Source of the DNA: Varanus komodoensis
Lineage: Eukaryota > Chordata > Lepidosauria > Squamata > Varanidae
Length of the DNA: 64,000 bases
NCBI RefSeq assembly: GCF_004798865.1
Contig: NW_025335268.1
Span: 1,034,527 to 1,098,526, forward strand
Reading direction: 5' to 3'
Shown piece by piece: positions 45,891 to 56,945 of this stretch. The notes under the pieces were generated by a model. That model saw only the letters and a list, made by a program, of their open reading frames with translations, searched no databases and was not told the DNA's origin. The position numbers were made by a program, and so were the translations under genes. The stretch's first letter is position 1; each line of letters begins with the position of its first letter.

Positions 45891-47588
45891 TAACTTTTTT
45901 CCTGAAAATGAGCTCTACAAATATACACTAACCGAACCAACTTGCATGGCTTTAAAAGGCAATTAAGCACATTTTGGGAGGGTAAGACGATCCATGGCTG
46001 CTCTTCATACAGTCTCTAGTATTGGAAGCAGCATGCTTTTGATGACTCATTGCAAGAGTGCATGAGTGGGAAGGTGTTTTTGCCCTCGTGGTCTTCCCGT
46101 GGCTTCTTATTTAAAGGTATGTGGTTGGTCAGTGACACCAGCCCAGATGGGCCTTTGGGCTCCTAAAACTAAAGAGGACTTAAACACTATGGGAGGACAC
46201 CAGAGCATCAGATCATGGATACATTAACTGAGCTGTTGGCTCACACTCCATCTCACCTTGAGACACATTAATAGAAATAAGCAGCGCCCGGTTGCTTCTC
46301 TCAACACGCACACACTCTTCAAGTGCTCGAGAAGTTTTCCTTTGTTTGATAGAGCCTGGCGTGAAGCCAACTCCACCCAAGCCTGCCGCACTTCCACACC
46401 CTTTGGAGCCATGGGTCAGGCTAGGGAAGTTGCACTGTTGATGCGGAATTAAATGGACAGGAAAGCCATTAACGTTTATATGATTTTGGCAATGCTGCAT
46501 ATTTTCCCAATGTCAGCCTCTCTCTGCTCAGCTGGAGGGAGAAGAAAGAAGCAGGGAGAGAGAGTGCTTGTAATAATCATTGCATGCATTGATCAGACTC
46601 GATCATCCGGCTGATTTAAAGTCTAGGGTACTTCCAACATGACACTTACTCTTAAGGCTGCCGGCAGAAGTGTGCTTCAAGAGTCATGGAAACAGAATAA
46701 AGTTAGTCTTTTAAGGAAGAAAAGAAAAGCCAGATCCCTATTGTGAAAATTATATGACTCCCGGTCTAACCTATGACTACCACTTCTGGAGTCAGCTGTG
46801 CAGCCACTTTAATCAGGAGGAGATGGAGAGAGGAAGATGAATGATAACTTCCTGTAGGCTTGCCAGACATCCTGTATTTTAACAGATGCTTCACATTTTT
46901 CAGAACAGTGCACAGCTCTCCATTAAGCTGCATTGAAATTGCACTCCAGATCCTGACGGTCCCGGTGGACAGACAACACAGTTCTAACTGATCAACATGC
47001 TGAGGACTGAAGAGCTGCAGAGTGCAAATGCCCGGACTTGCTGCATGGCTAAAATGCGCTTCTCCAAGGAACACAGCGCCTCTCCTAATCAACTGGCAAC
47101 CACCCCCAATAATTGGCACGCTCACTGGTTGTGAGTCCGTCAAAGCCCTCCACCTCCAAGTCCACTCTCCTGGCTCCTGTTTCTTCACTTGTGTGGTTTG
47201 CTCTTGGATTGCCCACTCTGCCTGCTCTTGATCTCATTGGTCCTCCTGCTGTGATGTCACACTTACCTCGGTTAATAGAGAAGTCTTCTCTTTGGCTGCC
47301 ATTGGCTTGGCTGCTCTGATGTCACAGAAGAGGGTCTAAGTCCCTTTAAATTCTTAGGCCCATGGGTATCCTGGGTAAAATGTGCTCCCCTCACCTGTGG
47401 GCAGGTGCCATGAGCTTTCAAGTGGCACCTTACAGATGCCAATTGGCTGGGTTCTCAGAGACATCTACAAAAGCAGCTCTATTTTCTCTGTTAAGAGACT
47501 GTTACTTCCCTTTTTTTTTATTCTGGGAGACCCTTTGGAGTATGGTCTGACTCTGAGAATTAAATGTTCTTCCAGATGCTAAGAAATC
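45891..47588. other. No gene identified; promoter-like motifs near 47.3 kb
   Basis: I recognise no repeat family here. About 46430-46510 and 46560-46760 read like unique DNA with low CpG. The paired ATTGG/TGATGTCAC modules at 47236-47325 are listed separately. The frames at 46766-47188 and 47022-47319 overlap on both strands and show no domain. Confidence 0.4.
47236..47325. promoter_or_regulatory. Twin ATTGG-N11-TGATGTCAC modules
   Basis: ATTGG at 47236 is followed by TGATGTCAC at 47252. ATTGG at 47301 is followed by TGATGTCAC at 47317. Start-to-start spacing is 16 bp in both. ATTGG is the reverse of the CCAAT box bound by NF-Y, and TGATGTCA is one base from the CREB/ATF site TGACGTCA. A further ATTGG lies at 47442 and 'ctttaaat' at about 47343. 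This is promoter- or enhancer-like by motif only. The intervening bases also resemble each other, so the pair may be an old tandem duplication. Confidence 0.4.
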
Positions 47589-47597
47589 AGAAATTGA

Positions 47598-47628
<31 letters not shown>

Positions 47629-48005
47629 AGCTTTTCTGTGCTGTCCCATTACTAAAAGTCTCTGGATAGCTTACAAAGAACAAAAAACCAAAGAACAAAG
47701 AAACCATAACAACAACAACAACAACACACAACAGACTGCATTGGATAAATAAAAACAAGGATAAAACCAATTAATTGTTAAAATACCAGGAAAATAAAAA
47801 GGTCTTTGCCTGACACCAAAAAGAATAGAGCGATGGTGCCAGGGGAACCTCCCTGGGGAGCATGTTCCACAGTCAGGGGGCCACCGCTGAAAAGGCCCTT
47901 CTCTGAGTAGCTAACCTCCTATTTTCCTCAAAGGGGGCTCCCAGAGAAGTACCTCTACCTCCAATCTCAAGGAGTGCTGCTGGCACATAGGGAAGTATAT
48001 ATTTT
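47589..48005 (-). repeat. L2-clade LINE 3' end
   Basis: The plus strand has (TTTA)n at 47600-47626, then 'aaaaggtctttgcctgacac' (47796), 'gatggtgccaggggaacctc' (47834) and 'cagtcagggggccaccgctg'. It is the same order as 9481-9620, encoding on the minus strand the 'AFSxVAPxLW…LPxEVxLAP…KTFLF' end in disrupted frames. More diverged than the 9330 copy. Confidence 0.82.
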
Positions 48006-48117
48006 AGTTCTTATTTTAGGCTGCCTTATTTATGTCTTCTTGGTTAGTTTTGTTGCTGCAACTGAAAACCAATGCCTATACTATGACAAAGTGATCCCTT
48101 AAAACACAGCTTGCATA

Positions 48118-48480
48118 TAGATAGATGGATGGATGGATGGATAAACTTTATTGCAGCCAAAGACCAGCTCCATTCAATAAATACATAGATTTAAAAAGGT
48201 AAATACATAAAACATTATCTACCTTAAAACTCCACTCGGATTAATAAATACTTCAACACAATATCAGTCATCTTAAATCGGTGACAATCCCAGACTTTGT
48301 CCTTGTCCAACTAGGTAGAGCCACAATCCCCCAGGATCGGTCTTCGGACACCCATCACAGCCGTGAAGAATTTAGCAACACCGTATGTTATTGTTGGGTT
48401 AGTGTCATATGTGATCCTGGTTGACTGTCTGAAGGCAAAGTTGAGCAGTTAGACAAGCACCAACAATTTGTCCCCTTTAA
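48118..48480 (-). repeat. Possible LINE 3' end of another lineage
   Basis: (ATGG)n at 48124-48141 is followed by 'ataaactttattgcagccaa', 'agaccagctccattcaataa'. A short tetranucleotide tail next to 'TTTATTG' is the reversed layout of several non-LTR tails (R4-like elements among them). No protein block is recognisable, so the assignment is tentative. Confidence 0.35.
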
Positions 48481-48537
48481 CACCAAATATAAGGCAAGTC
48501 CAGTGCAAAGACATTAGCTATTAATATTGTAAAGTGT

Positions 48538-48539
48538 TT

Positions 48540-48598
<59 letters not shown>
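48538..48598. repeat. (TTTC)n microsatellite
   Basis: About 15 TTTC units. It abuts the L2-like tail that follows and may have grown from its end. Confidence 0.97.
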
Positions 48599-49075
48599 AC
48601 GTTTCTGTACCATGCCAATTAAGCCTAATGGCTCTCAGGATGTTTTACAATTTAAAAACAACAGCAAACACAATAACAATAAATAACACATTATAATGAC
48701 AACCCAAAAATAATCACCATAGCAATAAGAAAAAACTAAATAAGTAAAATAAATAACAAATGGGTCAATTAAGCAAATCAACAGTCAATAAAAACAAATA
48801 ATCCCAAATAATCTACAGCCTTCATAAAATATAAAATGATAAAATCATGATGAAATCCAACAATTGAAACAGTTGGAGAATAAAAAAGGCTGGAGCCTAA
48901 AAGCAAGAAGAGTTTGTGGCAGGCACACCTCTCCGGACAGCTGGCTCCGTAAATGTGATACCACTGCTGAAAAGGCCACAGTGGCCTTTATATCCTTCAG
49001 AGGTGTCTCCTGGAAAAGGACCTCTGATTATGATCTGAGGGTCTGGGCAGGTGTATATATTTTTTACTCCAGAAT
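48599..49075 (-). repeat. L2-like LINE 3' end, diverged
   Basis: 'aagcctaatggctctcagga' near 48622, A/C-rich tail sequence, then 'aaaaaggctggagcctaaaa' (48884), 'caggcacacctctccggaca' and 'ctgctgaaaaggcca' (48964) parallel the 8685, 9330 and 47589 copies block by block. The overlapping 141-codon plus frame is antisense to the element. Confidence 0.65.
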
Positions 49076-50821
49076 CATGCTTCACACAATTTTGCAACAG
49101 GTCAACGTTCATGATTATAAAATACATGAAAATGAGAGGCTTCTTTATGTACAACTGTATACTTGCAAACCCATTGTGGGTGGTAGAATTTTGGGAGCTC
49201 AAGAGGGCAAAGGGCTGCTGGATGCAGCAAGGAAGCATGGAGGAGAAAGTTTCCATTTTCATGTGTGTCTTTCCATCATTAAAGGTTAATCGACTTTTCC
49301 CTGCTTGGTAAGCTCTCAAGCTGGATGAGAAATTTGTTTCAGTTTAGTTTGCATCCAAATTTACTCAGTTCATTCCTCCTAGACTCAAATATGGACCCAA
49401 ACGTAAGCTACCATTAAAGATTATACTCTTTTGAGGTTGCATTGCAATTCATGGGCAAAACTAAACGTGAAAAAATTATACATTTATAAAATGCAGATGA
49501 AAACTCTGCACAAGCATGCTTTCATCAACTGGAGAGAAAACACACACATTTAAAAACACACACACGAGGCATGTGTGCATTTGGGAATATGTTTTTTTTT
49601 TTTTTTAAAAAAACCCAGGCCCCCCCCCCCCCACCTTTCCTTGCAGTTTGATATGGATTTGAGTTGAGGTTCAAGGTAGAATTCAGAGAGCCTTGATTGC
49701 ATGGTAATGGTTTTTACATGGTGGAAGCAAGGACTGGCCCTCAGGTTCATGTGCACCGAGTTCTGTGTGAATGGCACATTGTGCAAGCCAGGCGACTCAT
49801 GTGGACAAGCTATGCATCAGTTACCCAGCATGCCTGGTCCTTCCCAGAACCAGCACGGAGTGGAATGATCGCGCAGACTGGCAAACCGAGTAGCCACCCA
49901 TTTTACACAAGCTGTCATTTACTGAGTGCCAGCAGTGTGTTGCCCCAAGGCCTGAGCCCAGCCTTCAACACACACACGACCATATACAGGGAGGGGTAAA
50001 TGAGTGCTCTTTGAGAGCACGAGGATTCTCATGGCATTATTTTCCTTTGCATCTCGTACTTGATTCCTGTTCATGCTCCGTGATCACTGGTCGCTTTGTG
50101 CCAAACTCCCAACATATGCACACATTTTGACCATAGACTAAATGGCCTGACCACGTCTACTGAAGAGATTTGTGCAAAGTAGGAAAGACAGCTTGGAATT
50201 GAGAATAAGACCAGTGCAGACATATTTGAAGAGTTGGAAACATTTTCAGTCCATAGGTGTTTCTACTCATGTGCAGGTTAACAGCATGCTTACAAGTTTT
50301 GTGAGCAAAAATAAAGCATGTATGTGTCACTTTGGAGTTATGTATGCAGAATCAGTGCTTCTTATACTCGAGAGAATAATAGCAATCAAAATCTCATATC
50401 TCCACGCATTGTTCCTAGACCCAGTCCTAATAGCCATCATGTGTAGTCACAATGGATCAGAGTAGAACCAGAGTAAATGCTTTCCAGGTTAAGTAGGAAT
50501 GTAAGGATTTTATTAGGTCTCTTCCATCTGTGTCTCAGGTGTCGTTCATTCCATTGTCCGTTCACTGATGGAGGCAAATAATTTTACAGATAATTTACAG
50601 ATGCAGATAAGAATCTCATTCCTATTTGCATCTGTGCAAATGCACATTGGCATGACTGCAAAGTATTACGATGTGTGATTGCACTAATGCGCACACACAC
50701 TGAAATATGCACAATTGTGCAATTGTTCAAACTCTTTCCCAGAATAAATAAAAGACCACAGGATCCGTGTCACTGGGAAACAGCCTGTTCAATTTGGAAT
50801 AGAAATCCAAACTCATTTGGA
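49076..50821. other. No gene; poly-T/C run and dispersed repeats
   Basis: A T-run/A-run/C-run cluster lies at 49591-49632. About 50040-50190 and 50491-50720 carry the unclassified dispersed sequences (the second listed separately). No exon signal. Confidence 0.35.
50491..50720 (+). repeat. Unclassified TGCA-rich dispersed repeat, copy 2
   Basis: Partner of 39470-39680. It adds 'catctgtgcaaatgcacatt' near 50631 and 'actaatgcgcacacacactg' near 50683. A reverse-oriented relative lies at about 58600-58790 ('aaatgtgcatttgcaaagga'). Confidence 0.6.
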
Positions 50822-50900
50822 TTGTTGTAAGCCGCCCCGAGGCTTCGGCGAATGGGGCGGCATAAAAATGTGTTAATAAATAAAAAATAATAAAAAATTG
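50822..50900 (+). repeat. L2-clade LINE 3' tail
   Basis: 'gttgtaagccgccccgaggc', 'ttcggcgaatggggcggcat', then 'aaaaatgtgttaataaataa' is the minimal L2 3' end. The CpGs in 'gccccgaggcttcggcg' are intact, implying a young insertion. It lies inside unclassified sequence. Confidence 0.82.
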
Positions 50901-52844
50901 TGGATTTCTCAAACATTTCTAAGCCCAAAAAACTTTTGGGAAATTAATGGAGATGGAACAGATAAATAGAAGTGTTACCATATCTTAAATATACAAAATG
51001 GGCATAGATGCTACTTCTTGTTGTTCTTGATAAAACTCTTACGCAGATTTTAGACACTTTAAAAGGGCCCTTAAATTTCTTTACTTCACTTGCTTCTTCC
51101 AAACAGGAAGAGAGAAAATACAATTTTCTGACAACACATTTCAGCAATTGCCTCTCAAAGGTCTTTATAAAGTTGGGGGAGAGAATAAAAGGCTGCTCCA
51201 ATGTACATTTCATAATTCATTTCTTTTTCAAAAGCTTTCAATTAAGCTTCTTCTGTTCCATAAAATAAATATATAAGTACAGTATGTCTTCCTGGCAGCT
51301 GGCTCCAGAGTAAACTTGGAGCACCTGCTTTCTTCTTCTTTTGTTTGGGTTTTATTGCTAAATGTATGACACTTGATGGTAAATAAAGGCAAAGAGTGAC
51401 CATGGCTGCTGAATGGATTCAAAGGCAGCCGTTGCGTTGCTTCTTAAGGACCTGACTGCGAGCAGAGATGTGGTGGCAGGTAGAGAGTCACGCATCATCC
51501 CGCCTATTGTATCTTGAGAGGTGGAGATGCTTGACGATGGCAGGGAATTTTCTGCAGGAAAGACAGTGCCTGAGGACCCATAATCTCCCCTTTTTTCCAT
51601 GGGGGTGGGTGTGAATTTTGAAGGGACAGCCGAGGGCCCTTGCCGGGCAATCCTCGTCCTTGAAAGCCGGCGGAGTGGCCGGAAGCAAGTCGCATTGGTT
51701 TTGGCCTCTGCGAGGAGCTGCTCTGCAGCCCCGGGAGGGGGTGTTCTTGAAGTCTGGATTCTTTTATTTGTAAATAACCATCTGCTTCTTTCTGATCAAG
51801 AGCCAGGGAGGCGAGGTACGATCTCGAGAGAGGTTCTGATGGATAGTACTCTCCCTCTGTTAGCGGGGGTTCTGCACAAAAGGTAGCACCAGGCTTGCTG
51901 GTGGCCTGGGATGAAAAAGAATATACTTTCTTTTAAAATGTAAGTGATCTAATTTTATAAAGGGATGCAGGTGGCAGAAGGGAGAGGGGCGGGAGGAGGG
52001 GAGCCATCAAAACCTTTCATTTGTGACTCCCACCTTACCCGTGCCGACCTTGCAGCACTGATCGTATTCTGTACCGTCAGCTTAAATGACTGTTTCTTCT
52101 TCTACACCAGGTTTAGAAATGACTAGCAATATATTTATGCCCAGAGAAGCACTTGGCGCAACTGTTCAGTCCATCCTTCTTTCTGCTCTATTGCACGTGG
52201 AAACTATTAAGCATCAGTTTAAAGCATGCAAAGGTCTTGCTGATCTGCTAGAAACCCGATTGAAAGATGCACAGCAGGGCTGGCGGTGATGTGTGTGCAC
52301 ACGGGCACACCTGCGCAGGTGCGCAGGTGGTCGAGGGGAGACTCTACTGCAGACCGAGCTTTGTAAGTTGCTTTCTTTGCAGCCAGTGTCACTGTCGAAG
52401 AGGCAAGCTGTGTTAGAGGCTGGAAAGCCACGTTGCTGCAGAGGGAATAAAAATGGGGGCCTGGATGCGCAAGGATAGCGGTCACCCCCCTTTCCGCTTC
52501 CCATGCCTTCACCGGCCATGCACTTCCATCCTGCCTCACATCCATATTTGACAAGGGGGGAGTCGCATTCGACCCATTCCTCTGAAGCATGAATCCATCC
52601 GTGCACCCGGCCCCGGCCACCCACGCGCACGCAGTGTCATGAGTGGCACGCATAACGAAAAGGGGGAAAGAGGATGACTCTGCGACTGCAGAGCTAGACT
52701 GCAGTCCTGGTTCTCAGCAAATGAACCTCACACTCATCTTCCTGAAATCAGTGGGTTCTATTCAACTGTTGCTGCAGTCCCTGTCCGTGGAAGTCCTGGG
52801 CAATACTTCCATACAGAGCTACATTTGTATCAGCTATCGTAGCG
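50901..52844. other. Repeat-poor stretch with a CpG-rich block, no gene identified
   Basis: About 50990-51290 is AT-rich and free of known repeats. About 51605-51735 holds roughly nine CpGs in 120 bp, and 52295-52630 holds more ('cctgcgcaggtgcgcaggtg' tandem words at 52310-52329). About 52080-52275 is repeat-free, with a weak open frame 52086-52289. It is preceded by a pyrimidine run and 'caccag', which looks like a splice acceptor, but I find no matching family or donor. Confidence 0.4.
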
Positions 52845-53030
52845 TTTCGTATTTGTTTTAAACTTTTTTTTAATGTTGCATGGTAACTTTTATGATGTTT
52901 TTCTTGTCGTCTGTATTTATATTGTATTTTATGTGTTGCTGTACACTGTCCACAGAGCTACTGGATGGTATAGTAATGTTGTTGTTATTGTTGCTGTTAA
53001 TAATAATAACAATAGATTGTACATGTTTTG
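52845..53030 (+). repeat. Diverged L2-like LINE 3' tail
   Basis: 'tttgttttaaacttttttt', 'gtgttgctgtacactgtcca', 'cagagctactggatggtata' and a (TTG)n/(AAT)n tail follow the L2 tail layout (…gtaagccgtccagag…gggatataaat). No coding end preserved. Confidence 0.5.
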
Positions 53031-53071
53031 TTAATTAGTATGGTGGTATTTTGGAAGCTGGCTCTTGGCAG

Positions 53072-53337
53072 AGAGCCAGTGTGGTGTGGTGGTTAAGAGC
53101 AGGTGTCCAGGACTCAGGAGATCTGGGTTCAAGTTCTCCACTTGGCCTTGGGGCCAACTAGGTGACTTTGGGCTAGACACAGGCTCTCAGCCCAACCTAC
53201 CTCATCGGGTTGTTTTGTGGGGATAAACTTGAGAGCAACAGCAGGAGGGGGAGAATGTAGGCCACTCTGAGTTTGTTGTAAGAAAAAAGTGGGATATAAA
53301 TCTAATAAATTATAAATACTTATAATAAATAATAAAA
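53072..53337 (+). repeat. Sauria-type SINE, full length
   Basis: 'gagccagtgtggtgtggtgg', 'ttaagagcaggtgtccagga' head; B-box 'gggttcaagttctcc' at about 53125; 'aggtgactttgggctagaca' (53160); 'aacctacctcatcgggttgt' (53194); 'taggccactctgagtttgtt' (53258); 'aagtgggatataaatctaat' (53287); AAT-rich tail. The clearest and least diverged SINE in the window. Confidence 0.93.
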
Positions 53338-54049
53338 TAGACCAGTGAGATGAACTGGCAACAGACATTTTGCAACTTCACATACAATCTGTAGAGTCTG
53401 TTTTGTGTATTTGAAAAAATTATTGATCCTTTCAAAATCACTGATTTCCATGTGTTGTCAAAAGTCCAGAACAATGTTTAGATTCCATACCTTAGGAAGA
53501 TCACTCAAAAAGTAGCAATATTTTCCCCCATGTAACAATCCCATGTTAAATAAGAGTTTGTTTGTTGAGTGCTTTGGAAGAATTGGAAGTGGGAGTCCCT
53601 CCTGGCTTGTCCAGTTGTTCTACCTTCCTATATGCAGGGAGTTATGAGTTTGGTTTTGGTTTTAATATGGGAAATTAGTCAAACACATGGGCCCCACCTA
53701 CATTCATAAATGGTACAATCCAGCAAGACTTGTATTATTTTGCTGCTTCTGTAATTTAAATCAAAAAGAGCTATGAAAAGCTGCAAAAGTTAATCTATTG
53801 CAGAGTTTGGCACATGCTATCTGCCTGGTACAGTCTGAGAAAAATTGTCTGCCTCCCCTTCCCCACCCTCTGCAAGAAAATTAAAAGAAGAAGGAAAGTC
53901 TGCATGGTTGAAAAAGATTACATAAATTAATCCTAAATTCATTAAGTTAAAAAACAGCACCAAACTAATAATGAGAATAAACTATATACCTACCATGAGA
54001 GGCTGAACTATGGTGCAAAGATAGATAGATCAGATATATATTGTATATA
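53338..54049. other. No gene seen
   Basis: Unclassified AT-rich sequence with a short (ATAG)n run near 54020. Confidence 0.35.
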
Positions 54050-54144
54050 TTTGTGATGTCTTCTTGACTTCCAGGACTCCATCCTGAACCTGTGCTAAAA
54101 ATCAGGAATGTTTGAAAGATCAAAGGCTTTCCTGGCTAGCCAAG
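54050..54144 (+). repeat. 95-bp direct repeat, copy 1
   Basis: Begins 'tttgtgatgtcttcttgact' and ends 'ctggctagccaag'. Near-identical sequence recurs at 55464-55558 in the same orientation, about 88% identical by eye, with mostly transition differences. Confidence 0.85.
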
Positions 54145-55463
54145 TGATTTGGGAATCTGTGCTTTAAAAGACAATTTGAGGGTGGAGTGACTTTGCCAAA
54201 AGCCGCTTCTCAGGCCGGCATCGGCTTCCTCATTTTAAACCTGCTACTAGCACTTGTGAAATATCATTTGGTACCAGCTGCAAATGAAACAAGCAAACAT
54301 CCATTTAAGTGGATTGATTTTTTTTAATGGTTATAAAGCTTGCTCGTATCTAGCTATTCTTGGGTAATTTTTCTGTTCTTTCTGTTTTCATTTCCCCCTC
54401 CCTCTTTTAAATAGAATGAGCTTTTGGCGGATCTGTTTCGAGAAGCCCATCCAAGATGTAAAAACAGCAAGCACACCACCCAATTACGTACCCAAGAAAA
54501 TAAATAAATAACAACAAGGAGAGGTGAATTCGGTGGTTTTTCCACTCTGGTGACTGCAACCTTTGCTCTTTCTTTTTATTTTTCCTGGTGCAAGCAGCTG
54601 CAGGTGCCTCAAGTCAAGCGGCTTCACTATCTGCAGTGCCATCCATGTTTACTCTCCGCAGTGGACTTTAGATTCTGTCAGGGTGCCAGTCCATTGGGCC
54701 GCCAGGCACTGCAGCTGACAGTCAAATCTGTAATGCTGAATCCTTCTGCTGGAAAAAAGGGCTAAAGAGGTTAATACACTCAAGTAAGGATAAACACACC
54801 AGCTGTTATAGTTTCCAATATTTAATGTCATTATCAAATAAAATAACTCCTCAGAAATAATAACAAAAATGTACATCTTACACATGGACAGCTTCCAAAT
54901 CTCCAAATTTTGGAGAGAAAGAGAGGTGGAGGAGGGAGCAGTAATGCATTATATTAAAAGGCTTTGGCATGCAATAATTCTTTAAAAATCAAAAGTAGGC
55001 ATAATTAAATAGATATGTAGTTTGCTGCTGCAGTGATGTTATAAATGCAGGGCACAGGCCATTGGGAGCTTTGCTGGCTCGGGGCTCATTGCTGGAATGA
55101 ACAGGCTTAGAGAAAGAGCAGAAAATTCTGTTCTTCCTCAGTCTGGTCCCCTGTGCCCCAGTCGATGGGCAGATTCCACACCCAGTTCTGCCTTCTGATG
55201 GTTTCTTCTCCTTAAGGAAAAGCCCTTCAAACCAGGGGCCCCATCAAAACAGAGAACAGTTCTCTGCAAAAGAGGACATATGGATACTCTACATCAACTA
55301 GGTAAAGGGCTCCTCACAGGCAGATGGGGGTATAGCCATCCTCCACACACAGAGGGTCTCTGGCTGAATCTCACTCCCTTCTTCTTTAGGACCGCTATGC
55401 ATGTGGATTGGTAGCCATGGAGAGCCCTTTGCCATGAAGCCCTTATGGATTCGGGCTTACAGC
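54145..55463. other. Repeat-poor block between the direct repeats
   Basis: No recognised repeat family across 1.3 kb. The parts around 54200-54350 and 54540-54900 read like unique DNA and are candidates for conserved non-coding sequence. The frame 54550-54765 has no domain. A G/A-rich run lies near 54912-54940. Confidence 0.35.
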
Positions 55464-55558
55464 TTTGTGATGTTTTCTTGACTTCCAGGACTCCATTCTG
55501 GACCTGCGTTAAAAATCAGAGATATTTGAAAGATCAAAGGCAGTGCCTGGCAGCCAAG
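55464..55558 (+). repeat. 95-bp direct repeat, copy 2
   Basis: Begins 'tttgtgatgttttcttgact' and ends 'cctggcagccaag'. Partner of 54050-54144; neither copy extends into recognisable repeat sequence on either side. Confidence 0.85.
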
Positions 55559-56111
55559 GTCCAGCATGTAAATCTGGATGGTGCTGCAGATACTATGCCT
55601 CCATTATGGTGTTTTAGTCAATGATGAGTTCATCTTTTCAGTAATCTCTTTGTATTTTTTTTGCATTTTTACTGTGAGCTTCCTCGAGTACTATTTTTAG
55701 TGGAAAGGCACAGTATAATACAATTTATACATTTTTTACAATTAAAAATGCAGTAAGAAGGAAATAAACTGCACCCACCAGGTTAGAACCTATTTTACAC
55801 TGTAACTGACTAATATAAATGCATATTCATATTCTTCTGTTTATATAGTAGGACTGTCATTAGAAGCAACGCCATGTGCCCTACCTTGCAGAGGGCAGTC
55901 CTCTATTTGAAAGGTCATTCAGTCCAGGCCTGGCTTAAAAATAAAGAGCAGGGCCCATGAAGTTGCTCATCATCAGCAAAGACCTGGACAACAAACTAGG
56001 CATGGTAATTCTTTTTATATGTGCATCTATACATACAAGTCAGCAGGTGACAATTTTATGCAATTTCATACTCTTTTTCACTATTTTCAAGTACTACAGG
56101 AAGAAGAAAGA
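55559..56111. other. No gene seen
   Basis: Unclassified AT-rich sequence. Confidence 0.35.
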
Positions 56112-56232
56112 GTCTTATGGATTCTTAAGGTCTGCCCTTCCCCAGTACAGCCCAGAATTCCTGACCATTGGGCTTGTTGGCTTGAACTGTAGTCCAAAAT
56201 ATTTGGAGAATCAGGTTGGGGAAAGCTGCCTT
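56112..56232. repeat. Palindromic interspersed repeat
   Basis: 'gattcttaaggtctgccctt', 'cagaattcctgaccattggg' and 'gtagtccaaaatatttggag' give the same core and right arm as the 27778, 31715 and 60965 copies. The left arm is eroded. Confidence 0.6.
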
Positions 56233-56384
56233 GAAGACTAATGTATTTATCATGGCATAAGCTTTTGTAGGCCCTGTCTATGTCATCAGATTCTCAGTGA
56301 CTAGAGCACACTAGCTTCTCCTCCAAGAATGTGTGCCTTCCCCTTTCAAATCTGTCCAAACTGGTGGCCACCACTAAACCTCAT

Positions 56385-56945
56385 GGAAGTGAATTAACCA
56401 TGCATGGAGTGAAGAAGTTCTTTTTACTGTTCTGAATCTCCTACCAGTTAGCTTCAAGGGATGACCCCACTGGGTTTTAGTACTGAGAACAGGAGCAAAA
56501 GGCTGCTCTATCCATTTTTCCACACCATGCATAATGTTGTACATCTATCATGTCTCCCCTGTTCTCTTTTTTCTGAGCTAAACAAACCCAGCTTTTGTGA
56601 CCTTTCCTCATAGGAGAGTTGCTCTAGGCCCTTCATCATTTTAGTTGCCCTTTTCTGTATTCTTCTCAACCCTGCAATACCTTTTCTTAGGTAGTGACTG
56701 GAACTGTACACAATATTATAAATGCATCTCTGCATCGATGTGCATAAAGTGAATGGGATCTTAGCAATTTTATCCTCAACTGCTGTCTTTCCTGTACTTG
56801 ACATGAAGTTCACCTTTTCCACAACTGCTACACCCTGGGTTGACATTTTCATTGAGCTGTCTGCCATGACCCCAAAATTATGTTCCTGGTCAGTCACCAT
56901 CAGCTTAGATCCCATCATCTTATACATAAAGTTGGGACATTTTGC
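56385..56945 (-). repeat. CR1 LINE, L3-like lineage, 3' region
   Basis: The minus-strand frame 56948-56508 carries 'HNFGVMADSSMKMSTQ' (compare CR1 'DLGVLVD-KLNMSQ'), then 'RRIQKRATKMMKGLEQLSYE', 'ERSQKLGLFSSEKREQGRHD'. The match to CR1 C-termini is clear but differs from the 37628 copy, so it is a separate and older lineage. 5' truncated. Confidence 0.88.

Noticed and set aside
53072-53150. tRNA-like sequence with A- and B-box
   Set aside because: Head of a SINE; the body and tail that follow are shared with several other copies, so it is not a tRNA gene.
54050-55558. The 95-bp direct repeats considered as LTRs of an insertion
   Set aside because: Too short, lacking TG…CA ends, and the interior has no matching protein motifs; kept as an open finding about a direct repeat instead.
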